From contig NZ_CP050451.1 of assembly GCF_014171595.1 (NCBI RefSeq), positions 992,001 to 1,056,000 of the forward strand: a DNA stretch of 64,000 nt, given 5' to 3'. Position 1 is the stretch's first letter. Each line of letters opens with the position of its first letter. This DNA is from Massilia sp. Se16.2.3. Its GTDB lineage: Bacteria > Pseudomonadota > Gammaproteobacteria > Burkholderiales > Burkholderiaceae_D. A program made the position numbers and the translations under genes. Under the pieces are notes generated by a model, which was given only the letters and a program-made list of their open reading frames with translations, did no database searches and had not been told where the DNA came from. This document shows, piece by piece, positions 47,288 to 57,263 of the stretch.

Positions 47288-47322
47288 GTTTTTACTGATC
47301 GGTTCCTCGTTGAAACGATATC

Positions 47323-47399
47323 TGGTGGGCGCTGAGAGGCTCGAACTCCCGACCTAATCCTTGTAAGGGATCCGCTCTACCAACTGAGCTAAGCGCCCC
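47323..47399 (-). tRNA. tRNA-Val (TAC)
   Basis: Complete cloverleaf on the minus strand: acceptor GGGGCGC with its 3' partner GCGCCC, D arm TTAGCTCAGTTGGTAGAG, anticodon stem GATCC/GGATT around loop CTTACAA with anticodon TAC, T arm with GGGAGTTCGAGCCTCTC, encoded CCA (47323-47325). First gene of a Val-Asp tRNA pair, an arrangement common in betaproteobacteria. Confidence 0.96.
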
Positions 47400-47595
47400 G
47401 CTCACCGTATTCGTTTCGTCTGACACTTGTCATCGCGTCTGAAGAGGCCCGAATCATAGCGTATGGGTTCGCGAATGTGCAAGGGTTTTTCCGAAAAAAT
47501 GTCGAGGCAGCGTTTTTCGATGGCGGACGCGTGCCGGCCGCTTCGTACCAGTTTCATGCCAAACTGGGTCGCATTTCACGCAACGAGGAGCACAC

Positions 47596-48871
47596 ATGCC
47601 CGTCCCCGATCCCCGCCAGTTCCTGACCCGGCTGTTCGACAGCGCGCTCGTGGCGGTCGACGCCGGCGCCCCGGTGGCGCGCCACCTGCCGCCGCCGCCA
47701 CGGGGACGCACGGTCGTGGTCGGCGCCGGCAAGGCGGCCGCGCGCATGGCAGAGGGCGTCGAGCGTGCGTGGCGGGGGGCGCCGTCGGCGCTGTCGGGCC
47801 TGGTGGTGACGCGCTACGGACACGGCGCGCCGACGCGGCATATCGAGGTGGTCGAGGCCGGCCATCCGGTGCCGGACGAGAACCGGGCTGGCGGCAGCCG
47901 AGCGCATGCTGGCGCTGGTGTCCAGCCTAAGCGCGGACGACCTGGTGCTGTGCCTGGTTTCCGGCGGCGGCTCGGCCCTGCTGTCGCTGCCCGCGCCCGG
48001 CATCACGGTCGAGGAGAAGCGCGCGATCCACCGGGCCCTGCTGCGTAGCGGCGCGCCCATCGGCGAGATGAATTGCGTGCGCCGGCACCTGTCCGCCATC
48101 AAGGGCGGGCGCCTGGCGCTGGCTTGCCACCCGGCGCGCGTCGTCACCCTGATCGTGTCGGACGTGCCTGGCGACGATCCGGCAACGGTCGCCTCCGGCC
48201 CGACCGTACCCGACAGCAGCCGTCCGGCCGATGCGCTGGCCATCCTCGAACGCTACGCTATCGCGGTGCCCGACGCGGGTGCGCGCACCTGGCGAACCCG
48301 TCCCACGCCGCCCCCCTGCCGGACGATCCTCGCCTGGCAGGCAACGAAGTGCGCGTCATCGCCACCCCAGGACGCGCTGGAAGCGGCGGCGGCCACGGCG
48401 CGTGCCGCCGGCGTCACGCCGCTGATCCTGTCGAACAGCGTCGAAGGGGAAGCGCGCGATGTCGCCAGCATGCACGCGGCGATCGCCAGGCAGGTGCTGG
48501 AGCACGGGCAGCCGCTGGCCGCGCCCTGCGTGCTGCTGTCCGGCGGCGAAACCTCGGTTACCGTGCGCGGCAGCGGACGGGGCGGGCGCAATGCGGAGTT
48601 CCTGCTGGCGCTGGCGCTCGCGCTGGGCGGCCGCCCCGGCATCCACGCGCTGGCGGTCGACACCGACGGCATCGACGGCACCGAAGACAATGCCGGCGCC
48701 ATCGTGACCCCCGATACGCTCGCACGCGCCGCGGCCGCCGGCCTCGATGCCCGTGCCCTGCTGGCGAACAACGATGGCTACAGCCTGTTCGCGGCTCTGG
48801 GCGACCTGGTCGTGACCGGGCCAACCCGCACCAACGTCAACGATTTACGGGCCATCCTGATCGGCGCCTAG
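47596..48871 (+). pseudogene. Type II glycerate 2-kinase (MOFRL family), frame broken three times
   Basis: About 425 codons, the family length. N-terminal part MPVPDPRQFLTRLFDSALVA, VVVGAGKAAARMAEGVERAW, EAGHPVPDENR; then an extra base in the G-run 47885-47887 moves the frame. Next: LCLVSGGGSALLSLPAPGIT and MNCVRRHLSAIKGGRLA. A further shift at about 48283-48289 is reversed at the C-run 48365-48368; the intervening 28 codons read HLANPSHAAPLPDDPRLAGN in the alternative frame. The MOFRL end is complete (LLSGGETSVTVRGSGRGGRN, TDGIDG). The enzyme phosphorylates D-glycerate to 2-phosphoglycerate in glyoxylate/tartronate catabolism. Because conserved sequence continues across every break, these look like base-calling errors. 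Confidence 0.85.
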
Positions 48872-49063
48872 ACCCTGCCCTGTTGTTAGTCAGTCCCGCC
48901 ATCGATGTCCCCTTGCGATCGACCATGGCATCGCCAACAATATCGCCTTGCAAGGACGGCAACCTTGAGACATCGTCAAGATGCGGGTGCCGGGCGACAT
49001 GTGCCCACGCCGCTCGCGGCGCAGGAGGAGAGGTAACGGCTTTTCGACCTCAAGGAAAAACTC

Positions 49064-50320
49064 ATGGCCAAGATGTCCAGGATGCACCGCCGCGTCCTGC
49101 AGGCAGAGCTGGCGGCGCTCGCGCTGGCGGCCCTGCCCGCCGTGCCGGCCCTGGCCCAGAGCAGCGATGGCGCCGCGCTGCAGACCGTCACCGTGACGGC
49201 CCAGCGCCGCACCGAAAACATCCGCGACGTGCCGCTGGCCGTCAGCGCGCTGCGCGGCGAAAAGCTCGACGTGCTCACGTCCGGTGGCCAGGGCATCCGC
49301 CTGCTGGCCGGCAAACTGCCGAGCCTGAATGTCGAATCCTCGAATGGCCGCACCTTCCCGCGCTTCTATATTCGCGGCTACGGCAATACCGATTTCAATA
49401 CCTTCGCTTCGCAGCCGGTCTCGCTGATCCATGACGAAGTGGTGCAGGAAAACCCGATCCTGAAAGGCTTCCCGATCTTCGACGTCGCCAACGTCGAGGT
49501 GCTGCGCGGCCCGCAGGGCACCCTGTTCGGCCGCAATACCCCGGCCGGCGTGGTGAAGTTCGAGTCGGAAAAGCCGAACACGAGCAAGGTCGAGGGTAAC
49601 TGCAATGCCTCGGTCGCCACCCACAACACGATCAAGGTCGAAGGCGCGGTCAACGTGCCGCTGTCGCAGGACTGGGCGATGCGCGTGTCGACCCTGCGCC
49701 AGCACCGCGACGACTACGTTGAGAACTACAGCGACCTGGCCATGACCCAGCGCCGTGGCGACCTCGACGGCGTACCCCGGCCGGTCCCGGCTTCATTCGA
49801 CAAGAAGCATTTCAATCCCGTCATCGCCGAGAACGTGACCCAGATCGGCAACCCGTCGGTCGACACCAGCAAGGCCAAGTTCAGCTGGGACCTGAGCGGC
49901 ACCTATAAGCTCACCCCGAGCGCCAACCTGTACGGCCGCGTGGCAACGGGTTTCCGCGCGCCGAGCATCGCGGCTGCCTCGGCTTCGGTGCCGATCACCG
50001 TGGCCGACGCCGAGACCATCACCTCGTATGAGGCCTGCATCAAGGCCGACCTGTTCGAACGCCGCGGCCGGGTTGCCTTCTCGGTCTATGACTACACGGT
50101 GAAGGACCAGCAGCTGAAGCGGCGGATTCACCGGCAAGCCGCTGACGGAAGGTGGCCTGCGCCTGGGCTACACCTGGGCCGACGGCAGGTACGAAGCGGC
50201 CCTGTTCGGCCGCAACATCCTCGACGAGCGCCGCATTACCGGTGCCATCGACTTCAACAACTGACGGGATTTACCAACGAACCGCGTACCTGGGGTGTGC
50301 AGTTCAAGGGCAATTTCTGA
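49064..50320 (+). pseudogene. Degraded TonB-dependent receptor, paralogue of the one at 1961-4285
   Basis: 418 codons remain against 774 in the paralogue. The N-terminus and plug are well kept (TVTVTAQRRTENIRDVPLAV, FYIRGYGNTDF, VEVLRGPQGTLFGRNTPAGV), but the part corresponding to roughly 235 barrel residues is missing after DYVENYSDLAM, and about 165 more after VKDQQLK. Beyond about 50119 the original frame shifts (other frame: EGGLRLGYTWADGRYEAALF), returning near 50262 to TGFTNEPRTWGVQFKGNF. Large in-frame losses cannot be base-calling errors, so this is a true decaying copy. A terminator follows. Confidence 0.82.
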
Positions 50321-50375
50321 TGACAGCGTGATGACAATTCACACAACTGAACGCTAGTTTGTGTGAGTTTTCTCG

Positions 50376-50402
50376 AAAGGCCGTGCTCTGCACGGCCTTT
50401 TT
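50376..50402 (+). terminator. Rho-independent terminator after the degraded receptor
   Basis: Perfect 11-base stem AAAGGCCGTGC (50376-50386) / GCACGGCCTTT (50390-50400) with loop TCT, then TT. It lies 55 bases beyond the pseudogene stop. The remainder of the gap to 50709 is AT-rich upstream DNA of the protease gene in which I see no certain promoter. Confidence 0.9.
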
Positions 50403-50709
50403 GCATGGATTCGCATCACACAAACTCTCATTCATTGCAGTCGAGAATTGGTTTTGTGATGAAAGTAACGAATTTCCACCGTATGTTATTTGGCACACAT
50501 TATGTATTGGCAAATAAATCATGTTTTTGTTAATTCAAGCGTGTAAACCGTTGCGAAAGTGCCGCACGCGCTTCGAAATTCCCGGCGCACATGTTTACTC
50601 CGCAGTACATTTCTTGAGCCGCCAGCAGAGGGCACTTCGGAATCAACGCCGGAGATCATAAAACAGGGCATTTTGCCTTGACGGAAAACTACACATCAAA
50701 GGACTCAAC

Positions 50710-52515
50710 ATGAAGTCGACGCATTCGATTTACCCGTTGTTGAAGGTCGCTGTAGCTGTCTCCATCGCCACCGGTTCGCTGTGCGCCGGTTCGGCCATCG
50801 CCGCTGTGAACCTGGACGCCCAGGCCGCCGGCACCACGCAATACATCACGAACACCGATCGCCTGATCGTGAAATACAAGGCTGCCCAGGGCGGCAGTGT
50901 CGCTGCCCAACTCGGCGCCAACATGAGCACTGCGCGCCAGGCAGTGGCCGACCGTGCCGGCCAGCAGTTCGGCATGAAGCTGCAAGCCCTGCGCACGACC
51001 GCCAACGGTGCCCACGTGTTCAAGATCGACCGCAAGGTCTCGCTGAAAGAAGCCGACGCGCTGGCCAAGGAAATGATGGCGCGCGACAGCTCGATCGAGT
51101 ACGCGGAACCAGACCGCATCATGACCAAGATGGCCACCGCCAGCGATCCGCGCTACTCGGAGCAGTGGGACTTCTTCGACACCACCGGCGGCCTGCGCGT
51201 GCCTGGCGCCTGGGACCTGTCGACCGGTACCGGCGTGCGCGTTGCCGTCATCGACACCGGTATCCGTCCTCACGCCGACCTCTCCGGCCAGTATGTCGGC
51301 GGCTACGACTTCATTTCCGACGCGACGATGGGCAACGACGGCAACGGCCGCGATAGCGACCCGTCCGATCCGGGCGACTGGATCGTTGCCAACGAGTGCT
51401 ACGCCGGCAGCCCGGCATCGAACTCGAGCTGGCACGGTACCCACGTGGCCGGCACCATCGCCGCCAAGACCAACAACGGTGTCGGCGTCGCCGGCGTCGC
51501 CTACAACGCGCGTGTCGTGCCTGTCCGCGTGCTCGGCAAATGCGGTGGCTACACCTCCGACATCGCCGACGCCATCATCTGGGCTTCGGGCGGCACCGTG
51601 AGCGGCGTGCCGGCAAATGCCTATCCTGCCAAGGTCATCAACATGTCGCTCGGCGGCGGTGGCGCTTGCGACACCACGACCCAGAACGCGATCAACAGCG
51701 CCCGTTCGCGCGGCACCGTGGTCGTCGTCGCGGCCGGTAACGAAAACCAGAACGCCAGCAACTCGAATCCGGCCAACTGCGCCGGCGTCGTGACCGTGGC
51801 GGCAACCGGCAAGACCGGCGCCCGCGCTTCGTACTCGAACTACGGCACCGTGGTCGACGTCGCTGCACCAGGCGGCGACGGTTCCTACGGCATCCTGTCG
51901 ACGCTCAACAGCGGCACCCGTGCTCCAGGCTCGGACAGCTACGCCGCCTACCAGGGCACCTCGATGGCGACCCCGCACGTCGCCGCCGTCGCTGCGCTGA
52001 TGCTGGCGAAGAACTCGGCCCTGACGCCTGACCAGATCGAAGCCAAGCTCAAGAGCACCGCACGCGCCTTCCCGGGCACCTGCTCGGGCTGCGGCACCGG
52101 CATCGTCGACGCGGCAGCAGCCGTGGTCTCGGCCGGCGGCGGTACCACCGGCACGACGATCAACGAAACCGAGTCGAACGGCTCGATCTCGACCGCGAAC
52201 GCCGTCAGCACCAGCGGCACCACCGTCAACGGCACCATGGGCAGCTCGACCGACAGCGACTACTTCGTGGTCCAGCTGCCGGCCGGTAAGTCCCTGTCGG
52301 CATCGCTGAGCATGGGTTCGACCGCGGACTACGACCTGTATGTCTACAACTCGTCGGGCACCCAGCTGGCCGCCAGCGAGAACGGCGCCGGCGCAACCGA
52401 CAGCACCTCGGTGTCGAACACGGGCACGTCGACCGTGGCACGTTATGTGCGCGTGAAGTACTACAGCGGCCCAACCGGCAGCACCGGCACCTACTCGCTG
52501 AAACTGACCTGGTAA
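50710..52515 (+). CDS. Secreted subtilisin-like serine protease (S8) with PPC domain
   Basis: 601 residues. Signal peptide (to about residue 32, IAAVN), inhibitor-I9 propeptide-like region (about 45-135; DRLIVKYK to SIEYAEPDRIM), peptidase S8 domain with the catalytic triad Asp182 (VAVIDTGIRPH), His242 (WHGTHVAGT) and Ser418 (GTSMATPHVA), and Asn in AAGNENQNASN as oxyanion residue. The C-terminal prepeptidase (PPC) domain (about 485-600) with SDYFVVQLPAGKSLSAS and ADYDLYVYNSSG is usually trimmed after export. It is an extracellular protease with a Ser/Thr-rich linker before PPC. A strong terminator follows. Confidence 0.93.
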   Translation: MKSTHSIYPLLKVAVAVSIATGSLCAGSAIAAVNLDAQAAGTTQYITNTDRLIVKYKAAQGGSVAAQLGANMSTARQAVADRAGQQFGMKLQALRTTANGAHVFKIDRKVSLKEADALAKEMMARDSSIEYAEPDRIMTKMATASDPRYSEQWDFFDTTGGLRVPGAWDLSTGTGVRVAVIDTGIRPHADLSGQYVGGYDFISDATMGNDGNGRDSDPSDPGDWIVANECYAGSPASNSSWHGTHVAGTIAAKTNNGVGVAGVAYNARVVPVRVLGKCGGYTSDIADAIIWASGGTVSGVPANAYPAKVINMSLGGGGACDTTTQNAINSARSRGTVVVVAAGNENQNASNSNPANCAGVVTVAATGKTGARASYSNYGTVVDVAAPGGDGSYGILSTLNSGTRAPGSDSYAAYQGTSMATPHVAAVAALMLAKNSALTPDQIEAKLKSTARAFPGTCSGCGTGIVDAAAAVVSAGGGTTGTTINETESNGSISTANAVSTSGTTVNGTMGSSTDSDYFVVQLPAGKSLSASLSMGSTADYDLYVYNSSGTQLAASENGAGATDSTSVSNTGTSTVARYVRVKYYSGPTGSTGTYSLKLTW

Positions 52516-52536
52516 GCGCTGGTTAGTCAGCAAGGC

Positions 52537-52568
52537 AAAAAACGCGCGGCTTGCCGCGCGTTTTTTTT
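52537..52568 (+). terminator. Rho-independent terminator of the S8 protease gene
   Basis: Stem ACGCGCGGC / GCCGCGCGT with loop TT, preceded by six As and followed by eight Ts, 22 bases beyond the stop. Confidence 0.92.
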
Positions 52569-52637
52569 GCCTGCAGGCGGCGTCATTCTAAGTGCCCGCC
52601 CTACGGGCCCTTGCAACTCTCCTCAATTGACGAGATA

Positions 52638-52653
52638 CTGTACAGAATTACAG
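52638..52653 (+). promoter_or_regulatory. LexA (SOS) box in the dinB promoter
   Basis: CTGTACAGAATTACAG fits the LexA consensus CTGT-N8-ACAG exactly. It ends 19 bases before the GTG start of dinB, so bound LexA would block transcription initiation. DNA damage is therefore expected to induce dinB. Confidence 0.85.
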
Positions 52654-52672
52654 TAGTGGCCCTGTCGCCCGA

Positions 52673-53749
52673 GTGAACGCCCCCGCCCGTAAAATCATCC
52701 ATTGCGATTGCGACTGCTTCTATGCGTCGGTCGAGATGCGCGACGATCCGTCCCTGCGCGGGCGTCCGCTCGCCGTCGGCGGCCGTCCTGACCAGCGCGG
52801 CGTGGTGGCGACCTGCAACTACGAGGCCCGGCGCTTCGGCATCCATTCGGCCATGGCCACGGCCCAGGCGATGAAACTGTGCCCGGACTTGCTCGTCATT
52901 CCGCCGGCGATGGAAAAATACCGCATTGCCTCGCGCCAGATCATGGAGATCTACAGCGACTACACCGACCTGGTCGAACCGCTGTCGCTCGACGAAGCCT
53001 ATCTGGATGTCTCGAATTCACCGCACTGCAAGGGCAGTGCGACCCTGATCGCGCAGGAAATCAGGCGCCGCATCTTCGAGACTGTCGGCATCACCGCCTC
53101 GGCGGGCGTCGCACCGAATAAATTCGTGGCGAAGATCGCCAGCGACTGGAACAAGCCCGACGGCCTGTTCCTCGTGCGTCCCGAAGAGGTCGATGCTTTC
53201 GTCGCGGCCCTGCCTGTGAAAAAACTGCACGGGGTCGGGAAAGTGACCGCCGCCAAGCTGAACAAACTCGGCGTGCAGACCTGCCTCGACATGCGCGGCT
53301 GGACGCTGCAGGAGCTGCAGCATCATTTCGGCAGTTTTGGCGCGCGCCTGTACGACCTGTGCCGCGGCATCGATTACCGCGAAGTCAGCCCCGAGCGCGA
53401 GCGCAAGTCGATCAGCACCGAGGAAACCTATACGCCGGACGTGCCCGACCTGCCAGCCTGCCTGGCGCTGCTGCCGGATTTATACGAGCACCTGCTGGGG
53501 CGCATCAAGCGCAACGCTGCCGAAAAATTCATCAACAAGCTATTTGTAAAAATCAAATTCTCCGACTTCCAGCAGACCACGGTCGAGTGCGTGGGCTTTT
53601 CGCCACACCTGCCCACCTTCGCCCGCCTGATGGAAATCGGCTGGCAACGCGCCAGCCGCCCTGTGCGCCTGCTGGGTGTCGGGGTGCGCCTGGGCGAGAC
53701 CGAAAACGTCGAGCAGCTCAGTCTGTTTGACGAACGCACAACACATTAA
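52673..53749 (+). CDS. dinB: DNA polymerase IV
   Basis: 358 residues, GTG start. Y-family translesion polymerase: [20 protein letters not shown] with the metal-binding Asp12, then [11 protein letters not shown] with the second Asp-Glu pair, helix-hairpin-helix [20 protein letters not shown], and a little-finger domain. The C-terminal EQLSLFDE is the QLxLF clamp-binding motif that recruits the polymerase to the beta sliding clamp. A LexA box lies immediately upstream. rdgC follows on the same strand after 86 bases. Confidence 0.95.
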   Translation: MNAPARKIIHCDCDCFYASVEMRDDPSLRGRPLAVGGRPDQRGVVATCNYEARRFGIHSAMATAQAMKLCPDLLVIPPAMEKYRIASRQIMEIYSDYTDLVEPLSLDEAYLDVSNSPHCKGSATLIAQEIRRRIFETVGITASAGVAPNKFVAKIASDWNKPDGLFLVRPEEVDAFVAALPVKKLHGVGKVTAAKLNKLGVQTCLDMRGWTLQELQHHFGSFGARLYDLCRGIDYREVSPERERKSISTEETYTPDVPDLPACLALLPDLYEHLLGRIKRNAAEKFINKLFVKIKFSDFQQTTVECVGFSPHLPTFARLMEIGWQRASRPVRLLGVGVRLGETENVEQLSLFDERTTH

Positions 53750-53835
53750 AACGATATTGTTGCCCGCTGAAAATACGCGGACATCAGCGTGTAAAATGTC
53801 GTTCCCCTGAAATACTGAGACAACAGAAAGCAACT

Positions 53836-54732
53836 ATGTGGTTCAAGAATCTTCAGATTTACCGTCTTCCCGCCAACTGGGCGTTTGCCCCCGAGCAGAT
53901 GGAAGAGGCGCTGCAGACGCAGGCATTCTCGCCGGCCAGCAGCAACGAATTGCTGCGCCAGGGCTGGGATTCGCCACGCGGCAATGGCAAGCTGGTCCAC
54001 GTCGTCAACAAGCAGATGCTGATGATGCTGGGCACCGAAAAGAAGCTGCTGCCGAGCTCGGTCATCAACCAGGTCGCCAAGGCCAAGGCGGCCGAACTGG
54101 AAGAGCAGCAGGGCTTCCCGCCAGGCAAGAAGGCGATGAAGGAACTGAAGGAACGTGTGGCCGACGAACTGCTGCCGCGCGCATTCACGATCCGCAGCAA
54201 CACCTGGACCTGGATCGACCCGGTCAACGGCTGGCTGGTCGTCGATGCCGCCAGCCCGGCGAAAGCCGATGACGTCATCAAGCTGCTGCTCAAAGCCGTC
54301 GACCGCCTGCCGCTCGAATCGCTGCGCGTGCAGCGCTCGCCGGTGGCCGTGATGACGGGCTGGCTGGAATCGGACGAAGCGCCATACAACTTCACGATCG
54401 ACCAGGACACGGAACTGCGTGCCACCGGCGAAAGCCGCGCCGCCGTGCGTTACGTGAAGCATTCGCTCGACCCGGAAGACATCCGCCGCCACATCGCGTC
54501 GGGTAAACAGTGCACGCGCCTGGCCATGACCTGGAACAGCCGCGTGTCGTTTGTCCTGACCGAAGCGCTGGCCATCAAGGGCGTGAAACCGCTGGACGTG
54601 ATCAAGGAAGGCGAAACCGTCACCTACAGCGACGACGAGCGCTTTGACAACGACATCATGCTGATGACGGGCGAGCTGTCCAAGATGCTGACCGACGTGG
54701 TGGAAGCGCTGGGCGGTGAAGCGAAGGCGTAA
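53836..54732 (+). CDS. rdgC: Recombination-associated protein RdgC
   Basis: 298 residues, the usual length. [20 protein letters not shown] is the family opening; [19 protein letters not shown] and [20 protein letters not shown] are conserved blocks. RdgC is a ring-shaped, sequence-independent DNA-binding protein that limits RecA loading. It sits behind dinB, and the pair links translesion synthesis with recombination control. A family-1 repeat and a bidirectional terminator follow. Confidence 0.94.
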   Translation: MWFKNLQIYRLPANWAFAPEQMEEALQTQAFSPASSNELLRQGWDSPRGNGKLVHVVNKQMLMMLGTEKKLLPSSVINQVAKAKAAELEEQQGFPPGKKAMKELKERVADELLPRAFTIRSNTWTWIDPVNGWLVVDAASPAKADDVIKLLLKAVDRLPLESLRVQRSPVAVMTGWLESDEAPYNFTIDQDTELRATGESRAAVRYVKHSLDPEDIRRHIASGKQCTRLAMTWNSRVSFVLTEALAIKGVKPLDVIKEGETVTYSDDERFDNDIMLMTGELSKMLTDVVEALGGEAKA

Positions 54733-54737
54733 GCGTT

Positions 54738-54892
54738 TGTAGGATGGGCACTCCGTGCCCACGCGAAAGCGTGAATAGTGTTAACGCTAACCACATGCAT
54801 TTGTTGGCCAGTTGCTCCCTCGGTTAACTCTGCGCAGCAATGCCGCCAACAATGATCACAGTTCCGCGTGGGCACGAGTGCCCACCCTACGT
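54738..54892. repeat. Paired-hairpin intergenic repeat, family 1, copy R6
   Basis: Forward unit GTAGGATGGGCAC TCC GTGCCCACGCG (54739-54765); reverse unit CCGCGTGGGCAC GA GTGCCCACCCTACG (54864-54892). Both stems are TGGGCAC/GTGCCCA. About 98 bases of unrelated sequence separate them. It follows the rdgC stop by six bases. Confidence 0.78.
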
Positions 54893-54893
54893 T

Positions 54894-54920
54894 AAAACGG
54901 ACCCATTTGGGTCCGTTTTG
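54894..54920. terminator. Bidirectional terminator between rdgC and the catalase gene
   Basis: Stem AAAACGGACCC / GGGTCCGTTTT with loop ATTT; A-run and T-run on the two sides allow it to work for both convergent transcripts. Confidence 0.88.
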
Positions 54921-54929
54921 CTTTGCTGC

Positions 54930-56531
54930 TTACTTCGCCCCCGCCACCTCGTCGCTCGTCGCCGGCTCGGCACTTGTCCCATCCGTCAACGTCGCTCCCT
55001 GGCGATTCGCGTGCGGCATCGGCTTGCCCGGCAACGGCGCCAGCGCCTTGGCCTTCTCGAGGTCGATGCCGGCCACTTGCGCCACGCGGCGGCCGTAGTC
55101 CTCGTCGCAATGCCACAGGTGCCACACCATGCGCAGCTGTACCGGCTCCGGGCAGGCTTTCAAGTCGCCGCCAACATTGTTCACCAGCTCGTCACGCTCC
55201 CAGTCCGCGAACGTGCGGTAGCGGTCGCCCGCCTGTTTGTAGTCGCTGCGGGTATTCGTGGTCTGGTAGCGGCCGAGATACCCTTCCACGTGCTGGTGGT
55301 ACTCGCGCTGCGGCTTGGGCGCTTCCTGGGTGCCGCCCAGCAGGCTCGGCTCGTAGTTGATGTGCTTGTTCGCGCCGCTGTCGTCGACGACATAGGTCAT
55401 CTGGCCGTCGCGCTGGTTGGTGCGCGGGCGTGCCCGCTCCTGGGGTGCGTTGATTGGCAGTTGCAGGTAGTTGGGCCCGACGCGGTAGCGCTGCGTGTCG
55501 GAATAGGAGAGGGTGCGGCCCTGCAGCATCTTGTCGTCCGAAAAGTCGATGCCGTCGACCAGCACGCCGGTGCCGAAGGCGGACTGTTCAGTCTCGGCAA
55601 AGACATTCTCGGGATTACGGTCGAGCACCATGCGGCCGACCGGCAACAGCGGGAACTGGTCTTCCGGCCAGCGCTTGGTATCGTCCAGCGGGTCGAAGTC
55701 GAGTTCGGGATGCTCGCCGTCGGCCATGATCTGTACGCAGAATTCCCATTCCGGATAGTCGCCGCGTTCGATCGCCTGATACAGGTCGCGGGTGGCGTGG
55801 CTGGTGTCGTGCGCCTGGATCTCGGCGGCCTGGGCCGCGGTCAGGTTGCGCACGCCCTGCCGTGGCTGCCAGTGGAATTTCACCAGGTGGGCCACGCCCT
55901 GGTCATTCACCAGCTTATAGGTGTTGACGCCCGAACCTTCCATCTCGCGGTAGTTCGCCGGGATGCCCCATGGACTCTTGACCCAGGTGACCATGTGCAG
56001 GGCTTCGGGAGAATTGGCGACGAAGTCGTAGAAGCGCCAGGCTTCCTGCTGGTTGGTGACGGGGTCGGGTTTAAAAGCGTGGATCATGTCCGGGAACTTG
56101 ATGGCATCGCGGATGAAGAAGACCTTCAGGTTATTGCCGACCAGGTCCCAGTTGCCCTCGACTGTTTTCAGTTTGACCGCAAAGCCGCGCGGGTCGCGGG
56201 CCGTTTCCGGTGAATCCTTGCCGCCGATAACGGTCGAGAAGCGCACGAAGACGGGCGTCTGCACCCCGGTTTCATTCAGTACGCGCGCGCGCGTGTACTT
56301 GCTGGCGGGCTCGTCGCCGATCTTGCCGTAGGCTTCGAAATAGCCGTGGGCACCGGTGCCGCGTGCATGCACGACGCGCTCGGGGATGCGTTCGCGGTCG
56401 AAATGGGTGATCTTTTCAATGAACTGGTAGTTCTCGAGCGTCGCCGGACCGCGCTCGCCGACGGAACGCAGCGACTGGTTGTCGCGCACGGGGTGGCCCT
56501 GGCGCGTGGTCAGGATGGGACGGTCGGACAT
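54930..56531 (-). CDS. Haem catalase
   Basis: 533 residues from [16 protein letters not shown] lies just before this ATG, inside the longer in-frame start at 56552. It converts hydrogen peroxide to water and oxygen in the cytoplasm. Seen: catalytic His55 in [23 protein letters not shown], the distal Asn in [29 protein letters not shown], and the proximal haem-ligand Tyr in [14 protein letters not shown]. The length matches small-subunit catalases with a slightly extended tail ([13 protein letters not shown]). It may be regulated by OxyR, but I see no clear site. Confidence 0.92.
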   Translation of the reverse strand: MSDRPILTTRQGHPVRDNQSLRSVGERGPATLENYQFIEKITHFDRERIPERVVHARGTGAHGYFEAYGKIGDEPASKYTRARVLNETGVQTPVFVRFSTVIGGKDSPETARDPRGFAVKLKTVEGNWDLVGNNLKVFFIRDAIKFPDMIHAFKPDPVTNQQEAWRFYDFVANSPEALHMVTWVKSPWGIPANYREMEGSGVNTYKLVNDQGVAHLVKFHWQPRQGVRNLTAAQAAEIQAHDTSHATRDLYQAIERGDYPEWEFCVQIMADGEHPELDFDPLDDTKRWPEDQFPLLPVGRMVLDRNPENVFAETEQSAFGTGVLVDGIDFSDDKMLQGRTLSYSDTQRYRVGPNYLQLPINAPQERARPRTNQRDGQMTYVVDDSGANKHINYEPSLLGGTQEAPKPQREYHQHVEGYLGRYQTTNTRSDYKQAGDRYRTFADWERDELVNNVGGDLKACPEPVQLRMVWHLWHCDEDYGRRVAQVAGIDLEKAKALAPLPGKPMPHANRQGATLTDGTSAEPATSDEVAGAK

Positions 56532-56637
56532 GGCACTCTCCTCGCGGTTCATAGGAGAGAAAAGTATAGGAAGTTTGCCGATGGGGCAGCGCTCTGCTGC
56601 CCCGTGGAATATCTATTTGTGTGTTTGAGTCCGCTTG

Positions 56638-57123
56638 CTAGAGCGGCTGGAAGACGCCGGCCGCACGGTTCTTCGTCACGTTGTCCCAAGTAAACACCTG
56701 GCCGTTCATGCCGACGTATACACCCGGCGGCAGGGTCTGGGCGACGCCGCAGGCGAAACCGAGGTTGAAGAGGGCGTCGGAATTGGCGATTTCATAGGGA
56801 ATCATGGCGCCGGTCAGCACGATCGTCTTGCCGAGGCTGGCAGCGCCGAGCACGGCGGCCGTTTGCGGCATGGTGTCGGTGCCGTGCACGATGACGATGG
56901 CTTTTTCGGTTGCCGCCTGGCAGGCTGCCAGTACGCGCTCGCGGTCGGCATCCTGCATGTCGAGCGAATCGAGCAGGGGCAGCACTTCCAGCGCGACAGG
57001 AATCGTCATGCGCGCACGCTGCAGGACGGCCGGCATGTGGCTGTCTGCAAAGCCGAGCACACCGTTGAGTTCATTGTAGTGTTTGTCGAACGTGCCGCCG
57101 GTGGCGATGAGTCGCAAAGTCAT
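56638..57123 (-). CDS. Short asparaginase-domain protein
   Basis: 161 residues, about half a normal L-asparaginase. It keeps the N-terminal domain motifs: LRLIATGGTFDKHY with the nucleophilic Thr11, and VIVHGTDTMPQTAAVLG with the second catalytic Thr-Asp pair, then LTGAMIPYEIANSDALFNLG. The whole C-terminal domain is missing, and the frame ends with its own stop (GVFQPL), so this is either a naturally single-domain enzyme or a truncated one. Similar short proteins exist in proteobacteria, so I favour the former; activity is uncertain. Confidence 0.75.
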   Translation of the reverse strand: MTLRLIATGGTFDKHYNELNGVLGFADSHMPAVLQRARMTIPVALEVLPLLDSLDMQDADRERVLAACQAATEKAIVIVHGTDTMPQTAAVLGAASLGKTIVLTGAMIPYEIANSDALFNLGFACGVAQTLPPGVYVGMNGQVFTWDNVTKNRAAGVFQPL

Positions 57124-57263
57124 ATCGGTTTATAAACGCAGTAAAAAAAGGTGGGTAATGATAGCCGCAAATGGGTGTGTATCCATATGTGACTAGGCTA
57201 GAATCAACCGGATCGGATGAGTAGACTCCTCTTTTCTCCAGGCATTGCCCTACCTAATTTCCC

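Noticed and set aside
47211..47399. tRNA pair as integration site for a mobile element
   Set aside because: No integrase, no direct repeat of a tRNA 3' end, and the flanking genes show no transfer signs that I can see.
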